A stretch of DNA of 64,000 bases from Chrysogorgia sp. JL179-B06 (Eukaryota > Cnidaria > Anthozoa > Scleralcyonacea > Chrysogorgiidae), in NCBI GenBank assembly GCA_035772405.1, contig JAYKKM010000343.1, forward strand, positions 480,001 to 544,000, in the 5' to 3' direction. Shown piece after piece: positions 1 through 11,309 of the stretch. The position numbers and the translations under genes were made by a program. How positions within the stretch are numbered: the first letter of the stretch is position 1; each line of letters begins with the position of its first letter. The notes beneath the pieces are model-generated. The model saw only the letters and a program-made list of their open reading frames with translations, made no database searches and was not told the DNA's origin.

Positions 1-103
1 TGCAGTTATGGGATTAATTCTGACAACAATGTAGACACTGACACAGTCAGTGCATGATGCGCATGTAATTATCCAAGGGCAAATATGCAACTGTAGGATC
101 GAA

Positions 104-138
104 TCATAGACAATCCAGAGGCATTGGATTGTCTATGA
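104..138. repeat. Short perfect hairpin
   Basis: Arms TCATAGACAATCCA and TGGATTGTCTATGA are complementary around a 7-base loop. No coding role is visible. It adjoins a second foldback and is probably part of a decayed non-autonomous transposon. Confidence 0.6.
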
Positions 139-146
139 TCGAATTT

Positions 147-262
147 AGCGCTTTGTCGATATATGAGCAACCGAAATATAAAATTATTATAACATCAACC
201 CAACTTGATTAGGGTTAGCGATTGGTTTGAATTTCGGTTTGTTCATATATCAAGAAAGCGCC
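147..262. repeat. Foldback repeat with about 30-bp arms
   Basis: The left arm (AGCGCTTTGTCGATATATGA onward) is nearly the reverse complement of the right arm ending TATATCAAGAAAGCGC. This is a small MITE-like foldback. The family is not recognised. The rest of 1-600 shows no gene. Confidence 0.55.
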
Positions 263-619
263 CTGAATCATGCGCCACGCGTAAGAAGATACTTACCTAT
301 CTTGCTCGTAGATGTACGTACGGTAGTGATTAACATTTTGCTTGTCGCCATACAACGTTGCTTTCGTTTCTTCCGATAAAGGTCTTGTGCAATTTCTGGA
401 GCATTTTAGGTTTTCTGAATCGCTGGTAGCACTGGGATTTCCCCAGATCATGACGTATTCCACTGTTAGCATGTGCGCCACTCGCTGTGTGGGATGCCAG
501 GTTAAAATGCGCCATTCCAACCGGCTTTACGTAAGTTCTTACGACCAGGAGAAACAGAAAAGCCTTTCGAATTTCGATGCAAACCACATTCGACGAAAGT
601 GGGTAGCCGACAATTAAAA

Positions 620-1250
620 TTGTCATTCTGGCATACATTGTCGTATACGATTGTCGTACTGGCGTATGCAATTGTTTGCACACGACATAATTCTTGTTTA
701 TGATTCGATGGCAAATGTTGACACACGTGTACAGTTTGAGCACATACACCAAGATGACAATCGTGTACGACAAATCGTATCGTTACTATCGTGTAGATTG
801 GCCTCAAAGGCCCTTCTACACGATACGATTCATTGTATACGATTATCATTCTGGCATACATTGTCGTATTTTGTCGTATACGATTGTTGTACTGGCGTAT
901 GCAATTGTTTGCACACAACATAATTCTTGTTTATGATTCGATGGCGAATGTTGACACACGTGTACAGTTTGATCAGTCGCATACACCAATATGACAATCG
1001 TGTACGACAAATCGTATCGTGTAGATTGGCGTTAAAGGCCCTTCTACACGATACGATTCATCGTATACGATTGTCATTCTGGCGTACATTGTCGTATACG
1101 ATTGTCGTACTGGCGTATGCAATTGTTTGCACACGACATTCTTGTTTATGATTCGATGGCGAATGTTGACATGCGTGTACAGTTTGATCACATACACCAA
1201 GATGACAATCGTATATGACAAATCGTACTGTGTAGATGGGCCTTAATACA
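620..1250. repeat. Tandem array of a palindrome-rich unit, about 2.5 copies
   Basis: The landmark TTCTTGTTTATGATTCGATG occurs near 691, 924 and (minus its first base or two) 1139, giving unit lengths of about 233 and 215 bp. Inside each unit, CGTATACGATTGTCGTACTGG-like blocks recur in both orientations, so the array can fold in many ways. Open frames here are by-products of the repeat. No transposase is visible. Confidence 0.75.
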
Positions 1251-1716
1251 GTTAATACTGAAACACTTGTGATTTAAGTTTGGGAGAACTTGAAATCGCA
1301 GTGGACAGTTGCACCTCGGCCTATTTCTCATTCTGCCAAACTTTCACTCATGTTTCCTCAGTTTCTATAATATTTAAAAAAATAGTGTTGATCATGGGCA
1401 CAGCTATTTCAAATGCTAGTATTCATTGTAAAATGTTTGCCTCTGTATCTATCAATTCAACCATTTTTGTTCACATTTTAGTTGCAGTGCATTGCTACAC
1501 GTACATCAAAACAAAAAAGCAGTCCCTAATAATTAAGGAACAAAACATCTGACCAGGATCAGTGAGCTGAAGTAGACTGAATTCAGTAAGTATTTTATAA
1601 ATATATACACTATCATACATTGAGTACTCTGGCTTTTGAATAATTTCTACGGATAAGCATTTCCAAATGAAACTGTTCCATTTATTGTCCAAAACAGCTG
1701 TCTTTGTTATTTTATT
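1251..1716. other. No gene recognised
   Basis: AT-rich sequence with short open frames that lack recognisable domains. I see nothing else in it. Confidence 0.5.
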
Positions 1717-1984
1717 ACCTGGGGCCGGTTGTTTGAAGCATGGATACCAACTTATCTGGTGGATAAGTCCTATCCAGTCGATTCATTTTTCATTCATTCA
1801 ATACTGTAGTTATCTGAGAAAAAAATAGCAGTTGAATATGTTGTTGAAAACATGGATGATGATATTAATTCACTTGCTATTTTTCTCAGATGGTCATTCA
1901 GTGGATAGAAAATATATTCACTGGATAGGATATAACCATTGGATAAACTATCCAGGCTTTGAATAACCAACTCCAGGTTATTTT
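1717..1984. mobile_element. Foldback MITE, family A copy 1
   Basis: The left end reads TTACCTGGGGCCGGTTGTTTG and continues with GGATACCAACTTATC. The right end (AAACTATCCAGGC, then TTTGAATAACCAACTCCAGG) is its imperfect inverse. A second copy lies at 2337-2608, which supports mobility. There is no coding capacity. The superfamily is not determined. Confidence 0.65.
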
Positions 1985-2048
1985 ACTTTATCTAATGCCA
2001 GCTGATTATACTCATCAAGGGGGGACCCTCGGCCATCATCCAGCTTGG

Positions 2049-2339
2049 GGGTTAAGGTGGCTCGGAACGTAGTCTAAATTGCGAGAAATTGCATTATTTT
2101 CACATAGATAGAATATTTTGCAATGCAAATCTGAAATTCATTATAGTTCATTGCATAGTTTTAATGGTGGTCTTGATTATTGAAAAGTGTTATACCTTCA
2201 AAGTTAACCCCCAAACCTAATTTGTATAAAACCTGTCACTTTCAATATACATAATTTCTCAGGATATGCAAATGCTACAAGAATAAAACTTTTAATAATC
2301 AAGACCCCCACTACTCACTAGAGCTATGCAAATTATTTT
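2049..2339. mobile_element. TTAA MITE, truncated copy
   Basis: It begins GGTTAAGGTGGCTCGGAACG and matches the complete element at 3294-3629 over most of its length (AGAAATTGCATTATTTT, TCTTGATTATTGAAAA). It stops at 2339, where a family A foldback begins, so its right end was lost or displaced by that insertion. Confidence 0.6.
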
Positions 2340-2608
2340 ATTACCTGGTTGTTTAAAGCATGGATACCAACTTATCTGGTGGATAATTAAGTCCTATCCA
2401 GTCGATTCATTTTTCATTCATTCAATAGTTATCTGACAAAAAATAGCAGTTGAATACGTTGTTGAAAACATGAAGGTGATATTAATTCACTTGCTATTTT
2501 TCTCAGATGGTCATTCAATGGATAGAAAATATATTCAGTACTGGATAGGATATATCCATTGGATAAGCTATCCAAGCTTTGAATAACCGACTCCAGGTTA
2601 TTTCACTT
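2337..2608. mobile_element. Foldback MITE, family A copy 2
   Basis: Closely repeats 1717-1984 (same terminal blocks and the same internal TCCAGTCGATTCATTTTTCA), with small indels. It sits against the truncated end of the TTAA MITE, suggesting it inserted into that element. Confidence 0.65.
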
Positions 2609-2640
2609 TGTTTAACCTCAGCTATCATGCATCTTAGGGG

Positions 2641-3293
2641 TTAAGGGTGTTCGGACGTATTCCGTTGCTAAACACTGGTTGCTAAGGACAGGTCATTTAG
2701 TGCCCAATATACTTCATGAGTGGACAATAAGGTATAACCAAGATATAATCAAGGTATAACCAAGATATTTTATATTTGGAATATGTTGGCAAACTTCTTT
2801 CGTCTATTGACGTATTTGATGACGTCACATTGACGTCATCAACAAACACAAAAACTCTATAATTTTCGTCATTTTTGACAGTATGTTATATTTTTGGTGT
2901 CATATAAACCTAAATTACTTCCTACAAAAAAAGTACGTATGGATTCATTGATAAATTAAATAAAAACGAAGTTATAAAAATGTTATTGTGTTTATTGACC
3001 TTACAAATCTGATATCTTCTTAAAAATGTGTGAAAATGAAGGTAACCGTCCAGATTCTAATCACATGTAACAAATTAATTTTTCTTAAAAACATTCGAAG
3101 ATTATAGGAATTTTCATATTTCGATGACGTCATCATATGACATTACCAAACGAAAGAGTTTTGCCCACATATACCACATACACACTGTCTTGATGGATTC
3201 TTAAACTGAAATTCTATAGCAAATTTTGTCAATTCTAAGTTCCTTAGCAACGGATATAAGGTCTGCAAATCGAAATACATCGAACACCCTTAA
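2641..3293. mobile_element. TTAA-flanked MITE with GGGTGTTCG termini
   Basis: TTAA at 2641-2644 is followed by GGGTGTTCGGACGTAT. The other end reads AAATACATCGAACACCC and then TTAA at 3290-3293. Inverted subterminal blocks (CCGTTGCTAA / TTAGCAACGG) lie inside. The TTAA target duplication is typical of piggyBac- or Kolobok-mobilised MITEs. There is no transposase ORF. Confidence 0.75.
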
Positions 3294-3633
3294 GGTGATT
3301 CGATAGTCTAATTTGTGAGAAATTGCATTATTTTCGCATAGATTATTTTGCAATGCATAGTTCTATGGTAGTCTTGATTATTGAAAATTGTTATACCTAC
3401 AATTTAACCTGAATGGAGAAACTGTATCCAATAAATCCCCGAAACCTAATTTGCGTAAAGCCTGCCACTTATACACAATTTCTCAGGATATGCAAATGCT
3501 ACAAGTAATTTAATAATCAAGACCTCCACTAGAGCTATGCAATGAACTAGAATGAAGCTCAGATCTGCATTATAAAGTTTTCAAATGTAAAAATAATGTA
3601 ATTTCTCATGATTTAACTATCGAGCCACCTTAA
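3290..3633. mobile_element. Second TTAA-flanked MITE, abutting the first
   Basis: TTAA at 3290-3293 and 3630-3633 flank a 336-bp element beginning GGTGATTCGATAGT and ending ACTATCGAGCCACC. The inverted termini are about 40 bp. It shares its left TTAA with the preceding MITE, so the two are joined through one target site. Confidence 0.75.
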
Positions 3634-3639
3634 GTCAAC

Positions 3640-4389
3640 CAACAGTGCTGTAAGTGTAACTACTGTATCGCTTTTGTTTTTTAATATTTAATGACTTACA
3701 CCTCTTACTGTATTTACTATTTATTTACAGAAACGAAGACTAAGAAAACATGTGCTTGGCAATTCCACATTGATTACAAGCCACCCTGCATGGGCTGTCA
3801 GGCAGTGAATGTGCAAAAAACATTGAACTTACATGTGCTTTAATATTTTTAACATTAAGAAAATTGGTTCTGCAGTGCACACAGTGCATGAAATGAATTT
3901 GGTGTCAGTTGTTTAAAAACTATACTAAACTTAGCATGAATAACCTTCATTTTTATAAACTTTTATTACCTATGCCTTTTTGAGTCTTTATGCCTTTCTG
4001 GGTTTTTTGGTACTACTACTTTAATCCTTTCATTTCTATGAAAGTGGGCTTTACAGGCTGCACCTGGATTTTTATTATTTAACCAGCAACAAATTCAACA
4101 GACTGGATTTGCTCTGATCTCCACACAACAATGGCTCCGAATGGAGGTGATTTTGTCTTACCAAACCTAACCTGGAGCCATTGCCTGTGCATATTGAAGC
4201 AAATTTAGGAAATGTGTATTGTTGGTCACTAGTGCAAAATTTAAAATTGACAAGAAGTAGTTGAAAAGTTAGTTTAATTTAACCTCAAACAACTCCAGAA
4301 GAGATTATTTGGTATATGATACTAGATTACATTATGTTACATTATATTATATGATATCATACAGGTATATTATATATCAAGTACATGTA
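3640..4389. other. No gene recognised
   Basis: AT-rich unique-looking sequence with only short open frames and no recognisable protein. Nothing else is supported. Confidence 0.5.
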
Positions 4390-5275
4390 TATTATATTAA
4401 TTCATAATAAATGTCTATATTTGGTTTGGATTTGGGCTTGTTCCTCGTTTACTCAACGCAAACAAATACGATTCGTGAGCAAATATAAGTAAATAAAGTA
4501 CTTACGCTATTTTTATATATTTACTTCATTTTCACTATATTTGCGAATAAAGGCAAACATAACATTTGACAATATTTATCATTTCCCTAAATGAGGGCAA
4601 ATATGGTTTTTACTTTATCATTTGCTGTGAAGTAAATTCATGACAAATGTCTATATTTGGTTTAGAATTGCACTCGTGTTAAATTTGGCGTAAAACGGCA
4701 TTCGCCTCGTTTACTAACGAAGTAAATCCAATGTAAACATGCAAATCCGATTGTTGATCAAACATGAGTAAATAAGGTATTTACGATATATTTACTACAT
4801 TTGCGAATAAAGGCAAACATAACATTTGACAATAGATTTGCACTTGGTGTTAAATTTGGCGTAAAAACGGTATTCACCACGTTTACCAGCGAAGTAAATC
4901 CAATGCAAACATCAAATCCGATTCCTGATCAAACATGAGTAAATAAGAGATTTACGCCATATTTACTACATTTTTACTACCTTTGCAAATAATGGCAAAC
5001 ATAACATTTGACGATATTTAGCACTTGCTTAAATCAGCGCAAATATGGTTTTTACTTCGCATTTACTTTGAAGTAAATTCATAACAAATGTGTATATTTG
5101 GTTTGGATTTGCACTTGGTGTTAAATTTGGCGTAAAAACGGTATTCACCTCGTTTACCAGCGAACTAAATCCAATGCAAACACCATATCCGATTTTGAGC
5201 AAATTCGCGCAAATCTGACTAAATACGGTATTCACGATATATTTACCTCGTATTTACTGCTGTCGTAAATCAATT
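4390..5275. repeat. Array of diverged AT-rich repeat units
   Basis: A unit containing TTTGGTTTGGATTTG, GGCGTAAAAACGG, CGTTTACCAGCGAAGTAAAT and AATAAAGGCAAACATAACAT recurs at least four times with irregular spacing (its AAATCCAATG block is near 4724, 4896 and 5167). It looks like a decayed satellite or the repeat core of a non-autonomous element. The short ORF here is incidental. Confidence 0.6.
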
Positions 5276-5283
5276 TTTTCGTG

Positions 5284-5515
5284 CAGTGTGAGCTGGGAGA
5301 CACAGGTTCAAATCCTGGGTCGGACCTACACTCAAGGTCTTAAAAATAATTGAGGAGAAAGTGCTGCCTTTGCAATAATATCAGCAAATGGTAAGACTTT
5401 CAGGTCTTCTCGGATAACGACCTAAAAAATCGTAGGCCCTAGGAACCCCTATAATTGGGCTTTTAGCCTATTGGGTTATTCCGTTCACCTAAGTGTGATA
5501 AATCAAAAAAAATAA
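5284..5515 (+). mobile_element. SINE-like element with a tRNA-type box B
   Basis: ACAGGTTCAAATCCTGGGTC contains a box-B-like T-arm (GGTTCAAATCC). A short body follows (GGTCTTCTCGGATAACGACC, then TAGGCCC) and an A-rich tail near 5500 (AAAAAAAATAAAATAAA). This order is typical of SINEs. Box A is weak and the class is inferred. Confidence 0.5.
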
Positions 5516-5977
5516 AATAAACTAAACTAATATAAGGTGTTAATATGTCTTTGTTGGCATATCCAAGTTGTTTGTTTGCTAGACTAATATATAGTCTTAT
5601 ACCTTTTGCCTTGAAATGACAATAATAGATTTTGGTATTATGGCTAAGAATACATGTATTTGTTTTTAAACTGTACAAAACACATAGTTAATAAGTGTAA
5701 CATTTCATTTGTGTCCACACCTTTTCTTGGAAACACCGAATATTTCCAGGTTTTCAGGAGCTGAGATATTGGGAATAGAAAACTTCAAAATCCTAGAAAA
5801 TACAAATTATTACAGAGATTGACAAGAAAAATGATTATGTGCAACATAAATTATAAATTTTAATATAATATATTAATATATTAATATATAATTTAATATA
5901 TTACATTTATATTTAATATATATAATTTAATATATTATATATATATATATATATATATGCGAAAAATGCAACTTAGC

Positions 5978-6052
5978 GACCTTCCGGTAGGAATTGAACC
6001 CGCGACCCTGCGATTGCTAGTGCAGCGCTCTGACCACTGAGCTACGGAAGCC
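5978..6052 (-). repeat. tRNA-Ala-like repeat copy
   Basis: The minus strand reads as a tRNA with box A (TAGCTCAGTGG), box B (GGTTCAATTCC) and AGC in the anticodon-loop position. Three related copies lie within 600 bp inside inverted repeats next to TA microsatellites, so I read it as a tRNA-derived repeat. The anticodon arm has an extra base. Confidence 0.6.
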
Positions 6053-6132
6053 GTTGCCGAGAGCCTAGTCACGAGTTCTGTATATATGGTGGTAATGCCG
6101 GGATAAGATTCTGGGTATATTATAGGTAATAT

Positions 6133-6508
6133 TTGGCATTTCACTCGATCAAACTACATGTTGAAAGGATTTATGGTGAAGGAAAATTTCGAGTGTTGGA
6201 ATACATACATTTTAAGACCAAACCGGGACCAGTTGCGAAAAATGCAACTTAGCGGCCTTCCGGTAGGAATTGAACCCGCGACCCTACGATTGCTAGTGCA
6301 GCGCTCTGACCACTGAGCTTTGCTTTGCACTAGCAATTGCAGGGTCGCGGGTTCAATTCCTACCGGAAGGCCGCTAAGTTGCATTTTTCGCAACTGGTCC
6401 CGGTTTGGTCTTAAAATGTATGTATTCCAACACTCGAAATTTTCCTTCACCATAAATCCTTTCAACATGTAGTTTGATCGAGTGAAATGCCAAATATTAC
6501 CTATAATA
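6133..6508. repeat. Large inverted repeat with tRNA-like arms
   Basis: The block from ACCTATAATATACCC through CCAACACTCGAAATTTTCC appears in both orientations around 6320, and again downstream at about 6660-6745. It carries the tRNA-like copies and explains the mirrored open frames in this stretch. Confidence 0.65.
6254..6320 (-). repeat. tRNA-Ala-like repeat copy, 5' end lost
   Basis: Same sequence as 5978-6052 but broken at GAGCTT, where the orientation flips into a third partial copy (about 6326-6372). This marks the centre of a large inverted repeat. Confidence 0.55.
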
Positions 6509-6573
6509 TACCCAGAATCTTATCCCGGCATTACCACCATATATACAGAACTCGTGACTAGGCTCTCGGCAAC

Positions 6574-6647
6574 GGCTTCCGTAGCTCAGTGGTCAGAGCG
6601 CTGCACTAGAATCGCAGGGTCGCGGGTTCAATTCCTACCGGAAGGCC
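6574..6647 (+). repeat. tRNA-Ala-like repeat copy (most complete, + strand)
   Basis: GGCTTCCGTAGCTCAGTGGT starts a cloverleaf-like sequence ending CCTACCGGAAGGCC; the acceptor arms GGCTTCC and GGAAGGCC pair almost fully. Box A and box B are good. The anticodon loop has lost two bases relative to its siblings (CTAGAATC), so this copy is unlikely to be a working tRNA gene. Confidence 0.6.
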
Positions 6648-6737
6648 GCTAAGTTGCATTTTTCGCAACTGGTCCCGGTTTGGTCTTAAAATGTATGTAT
6701 TCCAACACTCGAAATTTTCCTTCACCATAAATCCTTT

Positions 6738-6769
<32 letters not shown>

Positions 6770-6771
<2 letters not shown>

Positions 6772-6950
6772 CAAAGTGAAAAGGTGGTAATCTGCCAATA
6801 ATTTAGTGACGAGATACTGACGTTTCGAGCGGAGCCCTTCATCAGAGTAAGACTCTTAGTAAGGTCTTACTCTGATGAAGGGCTCCGCTCGAAACGTCAG
6901 TATCTCGTCACTAAATTCTTGGCAGTTTACCACCTTTTCACTTTGCTATA
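6770..6950. mobile_element. Foldback element with about 85-bp arms
   Basis: The left arm (GCAAAGTGAAAAGGTGGTAA to AGTAAGACTCTTA) is the reverse complement of the right arm (TCTTACTCTGATGAAGG to CACCTTTTCACTTTGC), with almost no loop. A related diverged copy is at 15511-15711. It is non-coding. Confidence 0.75.
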
Positions 6951-6986
6951 TATTCAAAACACTGTCTACGCAGCACTCTACTTTTT

Positions 6987-7261
<275 letters not shown>

Positions 7262-7477
7262 ATAAATAATAATAAGTTGTCTACTGGACATTAACCCATT
7301 CTTGTAAAACAGTCTTTATTCATTTATGCTGGCTTATAACCAGATGATTTTATTCAGCGTAGGAAAGGGTAAGTTGATGCTAGACTCTAGAGGGTTGCCA
7401 ACTCTCCCCAGCCCCCTTCACTGGAGGACATGTCCATTAATGCATCCCCCATTAATGCAACCGACAAAGATAAAAGG

Positions 7478-7975
7478 TTACAATATTGTATTTTTAAAAC
7501 CAAACCTTCCAGATTTGTATGACTGTTGTGCTGGTTTCTGGATGCTAAGCATCTGCCAATTATCTGGAAGGTTAGCATGAAGTAACTTTACTTCATGGCC
7601 CATCAAACTTGTCCAGTCGTATATTCCAGATGCTTTTCCAGCAGCATTGTCCATCTGCCAGATTGAAAATGTAACACCACAGGAATTGATTGTTTCTATC
7701 AATTTTGAAACATGGTTTTGTGATGTTATATTCGTTACTGCATCCTTGCTGTCCCATTCTAGCACTTCATGGATGATGTTTCGGAGAAGTCGATCAACAA
7801 CTCGAAGCAGGAGATGTAACTCATCAGGTATGATGTTGTCTGGAGAAATATTGAGAAGGGGTACATTGGCAGAAGAGTACTTGTGTGATGTTTTCTCACA
7901 TGTAACCATGTCTTCCAGTGTACGGACATTGTCACCACAGTTGTAATAATTATTGGCTTTGGACATATCACATAC
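7478..7975 (-). CDS. Terminal exon of an uncharacterised multi-exon gene
   Basis: The minus-strand frame is open from a splice acceptor (TATGTTCCAG, exon start 7975) to a stop at 7478. It encodes 'SPDNIIPDELHLLLRVVDRL' and 'VTFSIWQMDNAAGKASGIYD', which recall an uncharacterised, repeat-associated protein family I associate with cnidarian and sponge genomes (memory, not checked). The exon phase does not join cleanly to the exon at 8053-8132, so a decayed copy is possible. Function unknown. Confidence 0.5.
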   Translation of the reverse strand, partial: VCDMSKANNYYNCGDNVRTLEDMVTCEKTSHKYSSANVPLLNISPDNIIPDELHLLLRVVDRLLRNIIHEVLEWDSKDAVTNITSQNHVSKLIETINSCGVTFSIWQMDNAAGKASGIYDWTSLMGHEVKLLHANLPDNWQMLSIQKPAQQSYKSGRFGFKNTIL

Positions 7976-8052
7976 CTGGAACATACAACATTTGAGTGAT
8001 ATAATAATTATTTTTTCTATTCATGTATTTAATTGTATACAAGCATATTTAC

Positions 8053-8132
8053 CTCTCATTTTTGTGAATTTTGCAGTACAGACACGAATAATTTGATGTT
8101 GCATTACTAAGTCCCATCATCGATAGCAAGAA
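8053..8132 (-). CDS. Internal exon of the same gene, CxxC motif
   Basis: The acceptor is ATGTATTTAG before 8132 and the donor is GAG|GTAAAT after 8053. The frame reads 'MMGLSNATSNYSCLYCKIHK', giving a Cys-x2-Cys-x3-His pattern. It fits between neighbouring exons in order, but its phase is off by one base against the exon upstream. This may mean pseudogenisation or a mis-set junction. Confidence 0.5.
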
Positions 8133-8214
8133 CTAAATACATTTTAAAGTTGCTCATGATTAAAAAACCAAACATTTTGTAAAGTTTAAGCAAATCATGA
8201 ATTACAAAACTTAC

Positions 8215-8377
8215 TTTGTAGTCCCCCCAAGAAAAATTTCAACAGGAATTACATGACCATCCACTAAAATAAATTGTCGCTCAATCACACGATTTGTATC
8301 TTTAAAGACATCTCTAAATGAAGATTTTATTGTATCATAATTTTCAGCCCCTCTCACGACAGCAAAAGTATGATTGC
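8215..8377 (-). CDS. Internal exon of the same gene
   Basis: Acceptor TTATTTTATAG and donor CAAA|GTAAGT bound a frame encoding 'NHTFAVVRGAENYDTIKSSF' and 'FILVDGHVIPVEIFLGGTTK'. Its phase joins exactly to the exon at 8597-8669. No known domain is recognised. A transposase-like origin is possible but unproven. Confidence 0.55.
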
Positions 8378-8596
8378 CTATAAAATAAGAGACGGGTATG
8401 TTGTTATTTTTACCGGAAGTGAATGAAAAACGAAAGTATCCCAAAACATCAGCGTTTAATTTGTACAATAGCTTCTTTTATTTAATGTTCAATATAGTTA
8501 TTTTTAATATTTCATCTATGGCACTTTATTTACCTTTTGAAGAAAGTACATTTGCTTTACTTTCGAGGAAAGATAAGGAAAGTAACATAAAGTTAC

Positions 8597-8669
8597 CTAG
8601 ACGTGTCATCCGTGCCCCATCTCCACTAATCTTCACATTCAATTTCTCTGGAATTTCTCTATTTTCATA
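8597..8669 (-). CDS. Short internal exon of the same gene
   Basis: The acceptor is TTTTACATAG before 8669 and the donor CTAG|GTAACT after 8597. The frame encodes 'IPEKLNVKISGDGARMTRL' and joins in phase to the next exon. The short acidic-Gly motif is one of the better conserved parts I recall for this family. Confidence 0.55.
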
Positions 8670-8909
8670 CTATGTAAAATGCAGCATAAAAATATATAGG
8701 TGTAAAATATAATAAATAATGGCAGAGAAGTTATTTTCGAAAGTAAAGTCGGTCTAACTCAGTGAGAGTGTTTATCATGTGTACTTAATCTAATACGTCA
8801 ACCAATTTATGTTGGATGTACGGAAAACCCCTCAACTGATCGGGCCGAGGGATATAAACAACGTAAATATATCCCGAGTAGACAGCAGATTTAAGAAATT
8901 TAAGTTCAC

Positions 8910-9212
8910 CTGTTGATTGCCAATTCTCGATACGAGGAAATCCTCAAAGGTATACTGGGCCACGTATGATTGATCAGGCGTCGGTGAAATAATACATGAT
9001 TTATTCAGAGTGCTTCTTAGTTGTTTGACTTGATATGACCGGGGAAGTTCTTCTCCATATTCTGCCATAGTCATTTGGTGATAGAATTCATCTCCAACCC
9101 CGAATTTATCTAACAAAAACAGCACTTCTTCCACCGTTTCTTTCTCGGTTTCCGACAAAGCATCATAGCCCGAAAGATTTGAAGGCCGGTTTACATCTAC
9201 ATCGTCTAGCTG
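8910..9212 (-). pseudogene. Exon interrupted by a 7.1-kb transposon (3' part)
   Basis: The frame runs from the transposon edge at 9212 to a donor CAG|GTGAAC at 8910. It encodes 'TEKETVEEVLFLLDKFGVGD' and 'YGEELPRSYQVKQLRSTLNK'. Leaving out 9213-16287 and one TG duplicate, the frame continues without a break into the exon part at 16288 onward. The insertion therefore sits in coding sequence. Whether it is spliced out is unknown. Confidence 0.6.
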
Positions 9213-9699
9213 CACTGTAAAAAACGACCGGTTGAAACAACCGTTTAAATTGGTTGCAACCTATTCAAAACGGTTGAAATAACCAAACGAATTGGTTACA
9301 ACCATATATAAATTGGTTATTTAAACCAATTGTTAATTGGTCACAACCAATTGTTAATTGGTCACAGTGCATGTGAACAAAATAACCAAATTGTTTTATG
9401 TTACGACCGATTTAAATTGGTCGAATTTGTTAAATGGCTTCGTGGATAATATATTTAACTTCCACTCGCGCCTTCGCCAGCTTGACGAATACTCGCTTTC
9501 GAACTGTCGAAAATCTATTCCGTTGAAGTTTGTTGACATATGGAGTCCCGCACGTTTGAAATATCACACATGCGCGGACTGGACGGATTTAATTAATCTA
9601 AAATAACACAGTGTAAGTTAGCCCACCCAGTGTAAGTTAGCCCTAACACTAAGAACCGAAGTGTTTTTACAAAACTGCCAGCATGGCACATTAAATTTG

Positions 9700-10145
9700 A
9701 TTTGCAGTCACTTGATTTTTGTTAAACGAGCATTTTTATATTTTTATAAAATTTGGGTTTAATAATTAATACAATATAACCAAATACAAACTTTAATGCG
9801 AACATAAAGCGAACAAAGCGGCAAGCAACCGGGAGCGGAGATAAGACCCTGGGTACGAGGTCCGCCCCTGAATAGGATATATTTTATTTTATGGTTATGA
9901 CAAGAGTTTTTATTTGGATTATGGTTAGGGTTTTTGTTCTTGTAAAGCTTCTGAATCTCGAGAAAATAACCTTGATGTGTCTATGACGTGGTCTGTGTCC
10001 ACTGTGTACACAAAGATGCCAATTAAAATTGATTTGCAGTCACTTGGTTTTTGTTAAACTAGCATTTTTCCTAACATTTGTATTTAATAATTAATACAAT
10101 ATAACAAAATAAAAACTTTAAATCTAACATAAAACGAACAACGCG
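9700..10145. repeat. Direct repeat pair and inverted block
   Basis: A block of about 120 bp containing GATTTGCAGTCACTTG and TTTAATAATTAATACAATAT occurs at about 9700-9815 and again at about 10028-10145. GAGCGGAGATAAGACCCTGG, followed by GTACGAGG, near 9835 recurs inverted at about 10187-10220. It is probably a nested non-autonomous element. Confidence 0.6.
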
Positions 10146-10299
10146 AAAAGCGTGGCTGAATGGCACACGCAATTAGTGAATCCCCAACCTCGTACCCAGG
10201 GTCTTAGCTCCGCTCCCCACGATGCTTGTGAGACCTCAAAGAATCATGGGATACAATACACCACGCGGCCATTTCGAAATGTTCGAACGAACTTGAAGT

Positions 10300-11036
10300 T
10301 TCTTGGTCTTTGATCGTTATATTTCGATGATTTAATTTGAATTTCTTGGCTGTATTTTGTGATGGTTTTCAAAAGGACTCGTTGCTTTCCGAATCATGGG
10401 CTGTAGACGAAGATTGTCGTCAGAATTTTGAAGGTACGTCCGTAAGTCACATTCAGTTTAATCATTTTATATTTGTATATCATTTGAGTCCGAGTCAGCA
10501 ACTAGCTATTAGATACTAGCTGTTTAATAATGCGCATTTATTTATTACCTGTTCTTATTCAATTATTTGTTTTCATACGTATTGTAATCAACGGCTTGGA
10601 TGGTTATTTCAGAGGTTAATAATTGAGTTGTGTTTGCCTTTATGTTCGGCTGACAATTTGGTTTGAATCGCACTTAATAAAGTTTGAGATAAATACTCAT
10701 ATTTTGACGTAGATAGTTGTTATATTTTTCCAGATTCGATTTTAGCGAAGGCTTTACTATCAGCTTAACATACTTTGAAATTATTTATATCAAAGTTCGC
10801 AATATTGGCATTGCCATTTGCCAATTCAATTGGTAAGTTTGTTTTTCTCATGCAAGCCGTATTGCTTCTAGTTTCTACTGGTCCATTTGTATGGTTGTAT
10901 GGTTGTCTGTTGTAGGTGACATTAAGAAAATATTATTGGCATATTGCAGTTTGTAGTTACTTCATACATCATGTGTGTTCATATACTATAATACCTTTAC
11001 TGTATCATCAGCATCTCACTCTAGCATGAGTGTTGA
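10300..11036. other. No gene recognised
   Basis: AT-rich sequence inside the large transposon. The open frames are short and unlike known proteins. Confidence 0.5.
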
Positions 11037-11300
11037 GCAAAGTTGTAAAGGTTTTGCTGTGCAAGTGTGTTAAGCTGTCAATACTCAGAAAAACTCTGAG
11101 CACCACGCAGGATTCGAACCCGTAACCTTCTGAACGCTAGACAGACGCTCTAACCATTGAGCCACTGGAACTCAGATGGCAGAGCAAGGTTAATTATGGT
11201 ATTTAAACCCTGGGACGAGTCTTGCCGTTATCACAAATACTTGTTGGACTACAAGTTGTTGTTGTGACAGTCAATTTTCAGTTAAAGTTAGGTAGTTGCA
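11037..11300 (-). mobile_element. tRNA-derived SINE-like copy 1
   Basis: The minus strand contains TGGCTCAATGG (box A), AGC in the anticodon-loop position and GGGTTCGAATCC (box B). A body then runs through AAACCTTTACAACTTT. It shares its sequence with two neighbouring copies. The tRNA-like part is at about 11097-11172. Confidence 0.65.
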
Positions 11301-11309
11301 GCTTGATGT

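Noticed and set aside
293..921. Several 75-147 codon frames on both strands at the left edge
   Set aside because: They follow the palindromic tandem array and repeat its sequence; no protein features.
4390..5275. CRISPR-like array
   Set aside because: Repeat units are long, diverged and irregularly spaced with no unique spacers, and the genome is eukaryotic.
6574..6647. Functional tRNA-Ala gene
   Set aside because: The anticodon loop is altered, sibling copies are truncated or inverted, and all sit in repeats. A tRNA-derived repeat is more likely.
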